From Trifolium pratense (Eukaryota > Streptophyta > Magnoliopsida > Fabales > Fabaceae), in the NCBI RefSeq assembly GCF_020283565.1, contig NC_060064.1, forward strand, positions 16,822,337 to 16,886,336: DNA of 64,000 nucleotides, in the 5' to 3' direction. Position numbers and translations under genes: made by a program. Within the stretch, counting starts at the first letter, position 1. Each line of letters starts with the position of its first letter. Below are positions 34,234 through 45,853 of this stretch, one piece after another. Under the pieces are notes generated by a model, which did no database searches, was not told where the DNA came from, and worked only from the letters and a program-made list of their open reading frames with translations.

Positions 34234-36069
34234 ATGATCGGACTACCTTCTATAGTAGGTCGAAGTAAAAAGGCCACTTTCAAGTTCATTAAGGATAGAA
34301 TTTGGAAAAAGATTAATTCTTGGAGCAGCCGTTGTCTCTCTCAAGCAGGCAGGGAGGTTATGATCAAGTCAGTTCTGCAATCTATTCCATCTTACATTAT
34401 GAGTATTTTCTTAATTCCACACTCTCTTAGTGATGAAATTGAGAAGATGATGAATTCGTTCTGGTGGGGCCACAATCAGGAGCAGGCTAAAGGTATTCAT
34501 TGGTTATCATGGGAACGGTTAGCGATGCACAAAAATGTTGGTGGCTTGGGTTTTAAGAGCATTACCGCTTTTAATTATGCAATGCTTGGTAAGCAGGCCT
34601 GGAACTTATTAACCAATCCAGGTAGTTTAATCACTAGAATTTTCAAAGCTAAATATTTTCCTCAAAGTGATTTTCTTAGTTCAAGCATTGGTCACAACCC
34701 AAGTTACGTTTGGCGTAGCATTTGGAGTGCAAAGTTTGTAGTGAGAAATGGTTACCAATGGGTGGTTGGGTCTGGGCATGACATTCCTATATGGAATCAT
34801 AGGTGGATTTCAGATGGGTCAATCATTCCAACACCACCAAATTTGCATGAGGAACTAGCAAATATGACTATATCTGACATCTTTATAGGCAATGAAAAAA
34901 GGTGGAATGCCCCTTTAATTCAAGACCTTGTAGATGACAATACTGCAACAAAAATTCTCAAAACTCCTCTTCTTGCGTCGGTTCAGAATGATCGGATTAT
35001 TTGGAGATATGAGAAGAATGGTATTTATTCTGTTAAAAGTGCTTATCGTTACTGCATTGTGGATGCTATTGATACTTCTCACCTACAAGTTCCGGGACAC
35101 TGGAATTTAATCTGGACGATAAAATCTCCACCTAAATTAAGGAATTTTCTTTGGAGGTTATGTCGTAACTGTGTTCCAACTAGAGTTCGCCTTAACGCAA
35201 AAGGGGTTAATTGTCCAAATTCTTGTGTGCTATGTGATGATGGCTTAGAAGACAGTCACCATGTTTTCTTTTTGTGCAGAAATAGTGAATCTCTGTGGCG
35301 GAATGTGGGCTGGTGGAACATGATACAACAACACATTAATAATAATGCCGAAATTACTGGTACAATTTTTTCTGTGTTGCAGGTTCTTGGAACAGCTGAA
35401 CGCTCTCTCTTTGCAGCGTTGTTATGGAGTATATGGCAGCAACGGAATAATAAAATATGGAAGAATCATAGTGAAACACTACATGTGGTGTGTGACCGAG
35501 CAAGAAACTTAATCATGGAGTGGAATGTAGCACAGGAACAACAACAACAACGACGAACCGTTCCGCAACAACATGTTGACTCGGTATGGTCAAAACCACC
35601 TGTAGGAAGATATAAGTGTAATGTTGATGCTTCTTTCTCTACAAGGCGCAATAGGACAGGGATTGGTATTTGTATCCGAGACGATCAAGGGAGTTTTGTC
35701 CTTGCAAAAACTGAATGGTTTTCCCCCATTCTCAATGTCGACACCGGAGAAGCGGTAGGTTTGCTCCATGCTTTGAAGTGGATCCAAGAGTTGCAATTGG
35801 AGAATGTAGACTTTGAACTTGACTCTAAGAATGTTGTTGCAAAGTTTCATAGCAAAGCAAGAGATATTTCTGGGTTAGGAGATGTCATTAAAGATTGTCA
35901 ATATATTCATAACTCTCATTTTAGAAACTCTCGGGTTGAGTTTGTTAGGAGACAAGCCAATGAGGTCGCTCATATATTAGCAAATGTGGCCTCATCTCTA
36001 GCTAGTTTCCATATTTTCATTGATGTACCCTCTTGTATCGATTCTATTATTGCTAATGAAATGTCATGA
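34234..36069 (+). pseudogene. LINE ORF2 C-terminal half, open frame of 611 aa
   Basis: The frame starts inside the reverse transcriptase, at the residues normally preceded by a Tyr-Leu, as GLPSIVGRSKKATFKFIKDR. It continues through AGREVMIKSVLQSIPSYIMS, the RT thumb/connection (SFWWGH, IHWLSWERLAMHKNVGGLGF), the zf-RVT zinc domain (KLRNFLWRLCRNCVPTRVRL, CVLCDDGLEDSHHVFFLC) and an RNase H domain (CNVDASFSTRRNRTGIGICI, acidic residues in VDAS, GEA and ELDSK). Plant L1 LINEs use this protein for target-primed reverse transcription. The endonuclease and the catalytic RT motif lie in the missing 5' part, so it cannot transpose alone. No stop interrupts the frame, suggesting a young copy. Confidence 0.93.
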
Positions 36070-36095
36070 GTTTCCTTCGGTCAAAAAAAAAAAAA
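34237..36095 (+). mobile_element. 5'-truncated L1-type LINE with poly-A and target duplication
   Basis: The 15-base repeat AAGTTTTGTTGGATG lies at 34222-34236 and 36096-36110. The element ends in an A-run (36083-36095) right before the second copy. This gives exact borders: 1859 bp inserted, truncated within RT. The ATG that opens the long frame (34234-34236) is the last codon of the left target copy, not part of the LINE. Confidence 0.93.
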
Positions 36096-36110
36096 AAGTT
36101 TTGTTGGATG

Positions 36111-37132
36111 GGATAACACGAGTCAAAAATCTAGTTTACACTAATATAATGGTATTTAAGGCTTGTTAGATACTTCCACGGTTCTTTTTTTTATTAAAAA
36201 CAACTAATTAACTTTTTAGGTTTATTAAATATTTAATGTATTTGATCTATAATATAGACTAGATATATTAGTTATTTAATGAACTAAAAATAGTACTATT
36301 TCATTTCATCAAAAAATTTGAATATTGGTTCACCATATCATGGTGTGTGTATACACACTATATTAAATAATAAGAACAAAAAAAATTAAATAATAAGAGG
36401 AAAAAAAAAGGGGTGTTGTTTTGTAAAAAAAAGAAAAAAGAAGGGTGTTGTAGAAACCGGCATCTATCCATTGGCAATTTGGCTGCCTAGTATTTATATT
36501 TTAATCATACCCATTAAGAGCTAAGTAGAACTACTAATTGAAGTAATTAACAAAAAAGAGTAGTACTATTGTTCAAGTGGTGTAACGGCAATGATTTGGT
36601 CAAAGAAAAGAAACTACGACAATGATCTTATTTGTGTGCTAATCTTATTGTTGATGAGCCTATGTGTTTTGAAATACAAATCTAATATATCAAAAAATAA
36701 TTGTTTATCATTGAATTAAATAGGTTAAATAATTCTTTTTAACTATAATGTCGTCTTTTTAGAAAAGGTATATGATATACTATATTGTTTTATTCAAAGT
36801 ATATTACTGTATCATTATTACAAAATGTCTACATATTAAAAAAGTATTCTTTGAACATAAAATACAAGCTCCAAAGCTCCGTAATACCATATATTATTTA
36901 TAAAAAAAGGGAAGAAATTAAATAAATTATTATTATAACTATAGTGACTATATATGTAGTTGTTTTTTTTTACCAGCGTTTTCAAAATTAAGTTTTGTTT
37001 TTTAAAAGTATTAAGTTAAATTTTTACCATAAAGAATCTTATAAATCATGTGATACTATATGTATATTTAAGAGTACTTTCAATAGTCTAATTCTTAAAA
37101 ACTTATACTTCAACCCAATTGTAAGAGTTTTG
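36111..37132. other. Intergenic, no gene seen
   Basis: AT-rich DNA with homopolymer runs. A tRNA-like phrase near 36573 (TTCAAGTGGTGTAACGG) has no matching B box. Confidence 0.45.
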
Positions 37133-37395
37133 TCTTACAAACGTTGCTTGTTGAAGCAACAAGTATGTACGAGTTGGCAAATTCCGATCAATGAACCTGT
37201 GAAAAAGTTGAAATTGTGTTACTATGGCAAACTAGTATACTACGACCCAATTTTAACTCAAGAAAGTTGTGTAAGAGTCTTTGTCTTACAAACGTTGCTT
37301 GTTGAAGCAACAAGTATGTAGGAGTTGGCAAATTCCGATCAATAAACCTGTGAAAAAGTTGAAATTGTGTTACTATGGCAAACTAGTATGTAAAA
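37103..37395 (+). repeat. Two-copy tandem repeat, period 151 bp
   Basis: TCTTACAAACGTTGCTTGTT starts at 37133 and again at 37284. About 105 bases following each start differ at only about two positions. The sequence before each copy is looser. Each copy carries a small hairpin, GTTGCTTGTTGAAGCAAC. A frame running through it is a by-product. Confidence 0.85.
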
Positions 37396-37706
37396 ACTAT
37401 CTCTAGCGTTGCTCTAATTACTTACCTTACAACTTACACACATTTAAAAAAATACACACAATTAAAATTTTAACATAAAAAGATTTGAATTTAATTAAGT
37501 TTGAATGAGTCACAATCTCATGATTACATAGTAGTCGTTGAATCAAGATTAGAAGGTCTAATTTTAAGTTCAATATTTTTTGTTATTTTAAAAACAAAAT
37601 TTAGAGAATACAACTCTAATCAAAATCTTCATCCAACCGTCATTGATAGGATTGACTATGTAAAATTATAACAGCACAATAATTCATACTGTATTAAAAA
37701 TTTTAC

Positions 37707-37874
37707 GAGTTTAATGGATATAACACTTTACACACTCAACCAATCACAACCATGTTTTCCGTCATGTCACTCCACTTAACCCCACTTTATTGATATGGCA
37801 AGGAAAGTTGAAACATTCTTATTGGTTGAGTGTGTAAAGTTTTTTTATTCTGTCTGCTTATGTCTATTAAACTC
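37707..37874. mobile_element. Mutator-like MITE, 168 bp
   Basis: Both arms carry GAGTTTAAT(G/A)GA(T/C)ATAA followed by CTTTACACACTCAACCAAT in inverted orientation. Flanks are AAATTTTAC (37698-37706) and AATTTTTAC (37875-37883), a 9-bp duplication with one mismatch. It lies about 570 bases upstream of the FBH-type gene. Confidence 0.8.
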
Positions 37875-38226
37875 AATTTTTACGTCAAAAATCATTTTTG
37901 AGGGAAGAAATAAAATTTCAAATTGAGTTTTTTTTATAGTATATGATATTGACTATAAAATAAATTAATTTTATACTAGTAATAATTAATAAAGTCATGT
38001 TAGTATTGTACAAGTTGGGTAAGTTGGTAGTACTATAAAAAAATTCATGTTGGCAAATTGGCAATTAAATAACATAGTTTCCTTGTTAGGAATCATAGTA
38101 AAAGCAATCCAATATAAGAAACAAATTGTATTGGGCCATGCAACGCCGGTTGACGTCACAACAAAACATTAATATATTCCCATCTTGTCCTTCTTCTACC
38201 TTCCACTTCCACAACTCCTCTCTCTC

Positions 38227-38228
<2 letters not shown>

Positions 38229-38272
<44 letters not shown>
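38229..38272. repeat. (CTAT)n microsatellite in presumed 5' UTR/promoter
   Basis: About eleven TATC units follow a CT run, ending 169 bases before the bHLH start codon. It probably lies in the 5' UTR or core promoter, where length changes could affect expression (inference). Confidence 0.9.
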
Positions 38273-38274
<2 letters not shown>

Positions 38275-38440
38275 CCTTGCTCTTGCTTCCTTTCTCATAA
38301 ACAAACACCTCCTTAGGGCTTAGGAATAGCAACTAAGCTCAATAACCATTACTCATTTCGGTGACGGTTAGAATATACGAAAATATATTTAGTATCTTTT
38401 ATATTATATTAGAGTATCTGACCAGAGACGGAGTATATTA

Positions 38441-40506
38441 ATGGATTTGAATTCGAGTTATCAACATCAACTCCAACAAAACCAACCAAATTCGAGGTTG
38501 CTTCGTTTTCGCTCTGCGACTAGTTCAGATCATATTCGATCAAATTTCAAACAAGGTGGTGAAGGTTGTGGTGGCAGTGCTTCCACTGCCACCGATAATA
38601 ATGAAACTGCAGAGAGGTTAGTTTTGAGATTCAACAATTCTGGTGAAGCTTCTTCATCTAGCTTTCGACAATTCATGGATCGTAATCCTTCTAATCATAG
38701 TAGTTCTAGTGCAAGTTCAAGCATGATGGTTGGTTCTTCTATGGGAATGGATCAAACTAATAGGACTACTTCCCCTGCTGGCCATTTCTCCAACAACAAC
38801 ATCATCTCCTTTGCAAATGGTATTGTACTTGTTTTATTTTTGCTTTTTCTAAGGTTTTTTTTTACTTTTTGTTTCTTTTAACAACTTTTTAGGCCACTTC
38901 CAATGTTTCTCTTGGCTGTCCCTACATTTTCCTAAAATAGCATTTTTGAAATAGTATATAATTTGTGCTCAAGAAATACAAATTTTTAGTCAATAGTCAT
39001 ATAGTATGTTTATTCCCATAGGGTGACTCTGATATTTTATTGAAACTTTAAAGTGTAACTTTTACTAAAATTGGGGCGATTCATCGTAATTTTGTCAAAC
39101 TAAGTCTCAATATAAACATGCCATAGCAATAGGAGCTAAGCTACCAAGGGGGTTAGATACTTAGATCTAGGGAAAGATACAATACTAGTCCCTACAATAT
39201 ATAATAAAGTACGATCTTAGTTCTTGCAAGAGAAACATTCACATTACCACTTCTAGAACATAAGTCTTTTCAGTAGGGAAAGACATGATGCTTCTCCTAA
39301 AATAGAAGTAGGAGCTAGACAAATTTAATTGCAAATTTGCAATTATATGCATGTTCAGCCATTCAATAAATACAAAAGTATAAGTAATTTCTGTATTTCT
39401 GTCCAATTTATAGTTGTTAGAATTTGCTGATTCAATTCATGAGTGAATAGAACTTAGTTCTACAAATGCTAAGCAAGCATATGTGAATTCATTCTCTGTA
39501 TTTATGACAAAGTTTTATATACAGTACATAGCAACATGTATCAAACTAGATGATCAAAATTTTACACATAATTTATGTATGTAAATGTAAATTGCAGGGT
39601 ATGATACTATGAAAGGTGTTGAAAACTATGATGGGGTGAATGACAGTGATGGTGAACTTACTCTATCCATGAACATATTAAAAAATCAAATTGGCTTCTC
39701 ACCAAAAAGTCATTCTTCTTTGGGAAGGTTATCACACAACTCGAAAACGAGGAGCGTCGGCATTGGGACAACTCGCCATGATGATGGAAGACAAGATGGC
39801 AACGATGACACAGAATATTATGGTCATAAATTTCTTTATGATTCTAATGATCAGGTATATACTACATGCTCGATTATTTTTGAGTAGGCTTAAATGTGCA
39901 TTTGGTCTCTATTTTTGTTGATTCACGATTTTACTTTTATACTCAGAATATTGAGGCAGGAAATCAAGTTAATACACTATCACATCACTTGAGTTTGCCA
40001 AGAAAATCATCAGAGATGTTTGTTGTGGAGAATTTGCTTCAGTTCCCAGATTCTGTTCCAAGTAGTATCAGAGCTAAGAGAGGCTTTGCAACACATCCTA
40101 GAAGTGTTGCCGAAAGGGTAAGAAGAACTCGGATAAGTGAACGAATGAGAAAGTTGCAAGAGCTTGTTCCAAACATCGACAAGGTCAGATTCATCATTAC
40201 AAATTTTTATTTTCCCTTTTGGGACATTTATGTTTTGTGTTTGGAAATACTTAAACATTTGTTTAATTATTGGCAGCAAATTTGCACATCAGACATGTTG
40301 GAATTGGCTGTAGATTACATTAATGATCTTCAAAAACAATTGAAGGTACTTAAAGTAGAAGTTAGTTTAGATAATTAGATTCTCTTATTCATTGCCATGC
40401 AATTAGTCATGACTAGTTCATGCCTTCACTAATTATTATTTTTAACTACTCAATGCAGATTATGACTGCAAAAAGAGCTAAATGCAGATGCAGAAATCAG
40501 AAATGA
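38441..40506 (+). CDS. bHLH transcription factor, FBH (bHLH122/128/130) type
   Basis: Five exons join in frame: 38441-38819, 39598-39854, 39947-40183, 40277-40345 and 40459-40506 (990 nt, 329 aa), all with GT/AG borders. The start ATG gives MDLNSSYQHQLQQNQPNSRL, and the LLRFRSATSS segment matches the conserved N-terminal LLR(Y/F)RSAPSS motif of the FBH group. A Ser/Asn-rich region follows. Exon 3 carries the basic region and helix 1, ATHPRSVAERVRRTRISERM and RKLQELVPNIDK, with the His-Glu-Arg E-box pattern. Exon 4 gives loop and helix 2 (CTSDMLELAVDYINDLQKQL). The short Lys/Cys-rich tail AKRAKCRCRNQK is typical. In Arabidopsis FBH proteins bind E-boxes of CONSTANS and affect flowering (family knowledge); the role here is inferred. 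Confidence 0.92.
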
Positions 40507-41398
40507 ATCAAATTGTTAAGTTTCTTTTGTACAGGTAATGAAGGAGAACAAAAATGTATTAGACTGAATCTTCATGTGCTGAAAAATAAGAAGAAAATGA
40601 GCTGATATAAAATGCTAATGTAACAGTAACACAGAAAGACAGCTTCTAGCTCTTAATCTCAACATCGAAGTTCTTCAATTAGTTTAACCGGGCTTTCAAT
40701 CACACAAACGATAAAACAAATGGTTAATTTGTAATTTTATATACAAAAATTCTAATGTATTCATTTAGTTTTTACATTGTGTTATGTTACTTTTCCCTAC
40801 AGATATGAAAATTTTCATAGAATTTGAATGAGGTATATTGCTTCTCTTTGAATTATGCATGTATATAGAAAAGGACACGGTTCACGCATTTTGGGTTGAT
40901 TCCTCTTACCTCTAGAAAGATAAAGAAATGTAAGGGGGTGATTCATTGAATGGAGCAATAGGTCAAATATGGGACGTTCAGTAACCAATCCCTTAGATTA
41001 AGTCCTCAGAGATATCCAACTGGGATCGGAGAGGCTAAGACGTAGATGGAGCTGCTTTGGAAGCATCAATGCAAGAAAAAGAAAAGCCAAAAACGAACTG
41101 GTGTGGTGTATTAAAATTAAAATATATGAACGGTAACAAAAAACTAGTATTCATATTGAGACTAGAACAGAGTTAAATTTTAAACCTCATAAAATTAAAG
41201 GAATAAACACAAGTTTAAGGCAATAACATTGTTTAAAAAGTTAAGGCAAAAACATTTTTTTAAAAGAGAAGTATTCCATAAATCTATACGAGGTACTAAA
41301 GATGTATTCAACCAAATCTTTCCCTTTGGAACTTCTTGTACTCTTTCCTATTTAGACTATCAATGAGCACAACTGAATCCACCTGAACATTATAAAAA
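40507..41398. other. 3' flank of FBH-type gene; no further gene
   Basis: The first several hundred bases are the likely 3' UTR and terminator region. The rest is AT-rich with no recognised element. Confidence 0.45.
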
Positions 41399-41399
41399 T

Positions 41400-41600
41400 C
41401 ATGAATCATACACAACTTTGTTCCTTCATTGTTATGCTTGCTTGAAGTATTTAGGTCAGAAGGTTACAAGTATCACTCTTTGGCAGAATATAATTTCAAT
41501 CATGAATCATACACAACTTTGTTCCTTCATTGTTATGCTTGCTTGAAGTATTTAGGTCAGAAGGTTACAAGTATCACTCTTTGGCAGAATATAATTTCAT
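41400..41600 (+). repeat. Perfect two-copy tandem repeat, period 101 bp
   Basis: The segment starting CATGAATCATACACAACTTT at 41400 is repeated from 41501. The two 100-base copies are identical by eye through TTGGCAGAATATAATTTCA. Identity points to a recent duplication or to an assembly artefact. Confidence 0.9.
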
Positions 41601-41949
41601 TACGCTCTTCGGTTTTTTGAGGGATGGTTTTGGTATATTAATTATGGTGTGCCTACTTTATCTGGAACTGTTTTTTTGTGTTGCAGATGTTTCAATAACT
41701 ATGTACCATGATGCAAATGCAAGCAATTTGGAGTGATTTAATTATTGTTTGCTTGGAAAGTGTTTTATCTAACAGCTGTCAAGCCTCTGTTGATTGCCAT
41801 TTATAATTATTTCTAATTTCTAATACACATGAGGTGTGCAGCATACTAATGGTTTCTAAAACACCAAAGCACTACAAATGAGCATGGCAAAACAAACTCG
41901 CTAGAGATATATTAAAAAAAATGAACCAAGAATAGAATCAAACCTTTAG

Positions 41950-42770
41950 AGGTCTTCTAATCACATGCGAATCAATGAATGCATGCCTTCTCGTTATAAG
42001 ACCGGGACATATTTTTGCCTGGTTCTGATCCACTAACAAAGGCACTAGATTGATAAAGGAAAGTTTTGGCAGTCAATACTAGACCTTGTATGAAGACTGG
42101 AACCTGTAGAATTGTTGAAACGCGTGGATGCTAACGCTCATTCTTGCTGCCACCCCAAGTGTTAAGTAGACTACGGCATAAAGAACCACAAGATTCCAAA
42201 TTTGGATTCAACTTAGAAGAAGCACATTACTTGTGGAAGTAGACTTCCTGCCATGAAAAATATACCTTTTGTTAAATTTAAAATAACAATGATTGGATAT
42301 GACAGGAACCAAACCTACCATTTCAATAGCAATGGTTGGATTTCTATATTAAAAAAATAACAATGATTGGATACAACCTATGTGATACAAGTTCATCAAC
42401 TTGAAAAGAGAAATTAAATACTAAATGCAAATATTACAAGCTATTTTATAAAAGGAATAGCGAACAAACTCACCTGCCAAATTGTTCTCCAAAATCTTTC
42501 ACTCTTTGGATGCTGTTAAGGACATAGGTTCGTTGTAAACAAAAACATGGCTTTAAAGGTTTCAAAATTTAAAATGTTACCTCCTTCAATGAGAATTTTT
42601 TACAAACAAAGACAGGGTGTGAAGTGTCACTAACATTATCGAATTGCTTAAAACTTCCAAATTTCCTCAGAATTTCATCTTTGAAATTTGCATCATTGCA
42701 TGATATGAACTGCACTGCCACCTGCCTTCTTAACACTTCCAAAAGCAAAGAACAGAGAATCACTAATTAA
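41950..42770 (-). pseudogene. E2 ubiquitin-conjugating enzyme relic (PHO2/UBC24-UBC25 type)
   Basis: On the minus strand, blocks match the UBC domain and its upstream linker in large plant E2 enzymes. 42600-42750 reads NDANFKDEILRKFGSFKQFD. 42475-42520 reads QHPKS and then, after a TGA and a missing stretch, KILENNLAGE. 42150-42240 reads VYFHK, a stop, then LNPNLESCGSLCRSLLNTWG, which keeps the Cys at the catalytic position. 42050-42150 reads GGSKNER, a TAG where Trp is expected, then VSTILQVPVFIQGLVLTAKT and a SYNE motif. The HPN-proximal part (IFVR...GTPYHDGLF) is absent. The family controls phosphate transporters or unknown targets. Intron-like gaps remain, so it is a decayed genomic copy. 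Confidence 0.72.
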
Positions 42771-43195
42771 TTCTCTTTGGAGTTTTATTATATGCTTCTT
42801 TCAGAATCGTTGACAGCAATGGTGAATATGTTTCTAGATTGCAATTGCTGTCAATCAGAACAAGCAATCATGGGAAAACTGAACGTTAACTGTTCGCATG
42901 AGATTTTTAAAAAATTCAATGGGAGGCAGTGCGAATATTGGGATTTAAAAACAGAATTATGATTTATACCTCAATTTTGTATTCTTACATTTCTCATTTA
43001 TACAAATTGTTTCTAAATATCAGTTTTAGAAAAATTGTTTTTTTGAATATAATAATTGTTCGTAAAAAAAGAAGAAAATAAATGTCTCAAACACATTGAA
43101 CACAACAAGATGAAATACCAACAAAGGAAAATGATGAATAGAATTGAAAATAGAACCATTGCTATAACATTCAAGTTTTACAATAGCATCCAACT

Positions 43196-45604
43196 TCACA
43201 GATGCATCTCATTTTGTTGTAATCCACGCTCAACAAATCTTAACATAAGGATATCAGCCTCCACTGACATACCATCTAACACCAGTTTCTTGCTCACTTT
43301 CTCGCACAACTTTAAATCAGGTATCAAATTTCGTCTAAACATTTGACAAGCCACTTTATATGCTGATATAGCCATCCCTTTAGTCAAATAGCTTTCCATT
43401 AGAACATGGCATGTTTTAGCATCAAGTTTTGATGCTGTTCTCAAAACCTTCCCTAGTAGTTCCTCAGCCTCTTCAAGGTTCCCGAAATCACAAAGCTTCT
43501 CAATAACTTGATTGTATACTGTTTTAAATGGCTTCCTAGCAAGCATTTTTTCCAATAATTTCATCATATCGTCTACTCTTCCCCATTGACAAAAACGGTG
43601 GATGACTGACCTGTAAGTTACTGGAGTAGGGTCCAGACCCTTGCCGAGCATCTTCACTATTAACTCAGCAGCCTCATCTAACCTACCTATCTTCCCCAAT
43701 GCGTCAAACAATGTTGTGTATGTGATAGCATCAGGATGTTTATTGCTCAAATACATGTCATCTAGCACTGATAGAGCTGCATCTAAGTCACCAATCTGAC
43801 AGAAACCATAAATTACAGTAGTAAAGTTTACAACATTTACGGCACAGCCCTTATGCAGACATTCCTCTAAGTATTTTTTAGCTTCTACTACATTCTGATT
43901 TCGACAGAGTGATTGTATTAGCAGGTTAATTTCGACTGGGTTTGGGAGAAAACCTTTTTCAATCATTTCCCTTATCAAATCACATGCCTCGGACAATTTT
44001 CCCTCCCTACGGAGTCCATGCATCACAGCGCTATAAGTGATGGCATTTGGGGTCCACCAATGCTCCTCACTTACATTTATCAAATCCCTAGCCTCTAATG
44101 ATTTTCCATTGTGACAGAGGCCATTCAACAATGCTGTATATGTTACAGTATTTGGTTTGCACCCGTGTTTGTACATCTGCTGCAGCATCTTTTTCGCCTC
44201 ATCTATTTTCCCTATGCGACAAAATCCATCGATAATAGCAGTATATGTCACTACATCAGGATTACAGCCTTTTGAGTACATATCAATCACTAAACTCTTT
44301 GCTTTGTCTATCCTCCTCTTTTTACAGAACGAGTCGACTACTGCACTATACCCAACCTTATCAATGTGGAAACCCTTGTCTTCTGCTACCCTTAAGAAAG
44401 CAAGAGCATCATCTGCGTGTCCATGCTTAGAAAGTGTGTGGATTATTGTATTATATGTAACCTGATCCGGTATTAAATTACTATTCTGAACCATACTCTC
44501 CAATAAACGCTTCACTTCTTCAACTTTTCTATCCTTACAGAGGTGAGCCATCACAGTATAGTAACTAACTTTATCTGGAGGACACCCCTTAGCTGGCATT
44601 TCTGCAATAAGCTCCAATGCATCATCGATCCGATGTAAATCACAGTAACCTTTGATCAAGCAGTTATAAGTGACAGCATCGGGTTCAATTCCAACCACCT
44701 GCATTCGTTCCAAGAATCTCAACGCCTTTTTCAATTTAGTACCCTTCACCAAAACATAGATAGCAGTGTTACATATAGACAAATCAGGTTCAACTCCAGC
44801 TTTCTGCATCAAGGTCAGAACTCGCAAAGCATTTCTCAACTTCCCTGCACGGCTGTAAGACACCATCACATAACCAAAAGCCTCAGGCGAACATTCAATT
44901 CCTCGGCGCCTCATAAGCCGAAGTACCCTCCTTGCACCTTGACACAACTTAGTCTTGCTAAGAATATCTAGCATTGTATAGTATACAATAGTGTCATGTC
45001 TATAACGCCATTGTTGATCCGCCCAGTAAAAAAAATTCAAAGCAACCCTTTCATCATCTTGAGACCGCAAAACAGCACAAACAAGTCGAGGTTTAAGACT
45101 CCTTAATAAATGCCTCAAATTTCCTTCAAATTTAGGGTTCCAAGTTGACCTAAGTGTAATTAACCTACAAACTTCCCTAACCAATGGATGTCTAAATTCA
45201 CTCTCATCAATCTCAAATCTTGCAATATTTTCTCTCTGTTTGTTCTTATTATCATTACCATGAAATGAACTAATAAACTCAAGACTCTCATCAATATCAC
45301 TACTTTCTTTTTCTTCACCTTCACCTCCCACTTCATCATCATCTTCATCTTCTTCTTCTTCTTCTACATTATCATTTACACTTGCAGCAAAACCTAATTC
45401 ACCAGAAAACCCATAACCCACTTTCCCAAAACCTTCGTTGAAATTGTCATTGAATTTACCCTTATTTTGAGCTTCAAAACTAGTTGTTGAATAAGAACCC
45501 GAAACAGAATAAAGATTCAAAGCAATACATGACAAATTGTTAACACAAAAATGGGAGGCTAATGCTTTTCCCAATAGATAATGATTCAACCTCAGAATTG
45601 TCAT
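43196..45604 (-). CDS. P-class pentatricopeptide repeat (PPR) protein
   Basis: A single intronless frame of 802 aa. I take the ATG at 45604; the frame is open two codons further up but only from TTG. The first 40 residues (MTILRLNHYLLGKALASHFC) are basic/Ser/Leu-rich with few acids, as in organelle-targeting peptides. A Glu/Asp-rich linker at about residues 80-110 (EEEEEDEDDDE) follows. From about residue 210 onward some 14-16 tandem 35-residue repeats are visible, e.g. DAVTYNCLIKGYCDLHRIDD and DVVTYTAIIDGFCRIGKIDE, with consensus PD-VTY-LI-GYCK. No E, DYW or SMR domain follows, so it is a P-class protein, expected to bind organellar RNA and affect processing or stability. Target and ortholog cannot be named from sequence alone. 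Confidence 0.93.
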   Translation of the reverse strand: MTILRLNHYLLGKALASHFCVNNLSCIALNLYSVSGSYSTTSFEAQNKGKFNDNFNEGFGKVGYGFSGELGFAASVNDNVEEEEEDEDDDEVGGEGEEKESSDIDESLEFISSFHGNDNKNKQRENIARFEIDESEFRHPLVREVCRLITLRSTWNPKFEGNLRHLLRSLKPRLVCAVLRSQDDERVALNFFYWADQQWRYRHDTIVYYTMLDILSKTKLCQGARRVLRLMRRRGIECSPEAFGYVMVSYSRAGKLRNALRVLTLMQKAGVEPDLSICNTAIYVLVKGTKLKKALRFLERMQVVGIEPDAVTYNCLIKGYCDLHRIDDALELIAEMPAKGCPPDKVSYYTVMAHLCKDRKVEEVKRLLESMVQNSNLIPDQVTYNTIIHTLSKHGHADDALAFLRVAEDKGFHIDKVGYSAVVDSFCKKRRIDKAKSLVIDMYSKGCNPDVVTYTAIIDGFCRIGKIDEAKKMLQQMYKHGCKPNTVTYTALLNGLCHNGKSLEARDLINVSEEHWWTPNAITYSAVMHGLRREGKLSEACDLIREMIEKGFLPNPVEINLLIQSLCRNQNVVEAKKYLEECLHKGCAVNVVNFTTVIYGFCQIGDLDAALSVLDDMYLSNKHPDAITYTTLFDALGKIGRLDEAAELIVKMLGKGLDPTPVTYRSVIHRFCQWGRVDDMMKLLEKMLARKPFKTVYNQVIEKLCDFGNLEEAEELLGKVLRTASKLDAKTCHVLMESYLTKGMAISAYKVACQMFRRNLIPDLKLCEKVSKKLVLDGMSVEADILMLRFVERGLQQNEMHL

Positions 45605-45853
45605 CAACAAAAAAAAAAGTATATTTTTGTGTTACTTACAGGTAAATCAATGATAGCCACATCTCAATTTCATCAACAATAGTTACGAATTCGTTAAAGT
45701 TTCGAATTTACCTCGAAGCTTGAAGTGGGTAACCGAAAAACGATGGTTTCTTCAAAATTGGGTTCATACTAGTGTGTACAAGCAATATTTTAAAATGTAA
45801 TAAAATGATTTTTTTTATACATTTTTTTTTCTTTTCTAAAAATTCGAGTTAAG

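Noticed and set aside
36995..37321. 108-aa plus-strand frame
   Set aside because: It runs through the 151-bp tandem duplication, repeats the same peptide segment and has no domain.
45605..45610. Extension of the PPR protein by two codons to 45610
   Set aside because: The upstream codon is TTG; the first ATG is at 45604-45602 and is the normal plant start.
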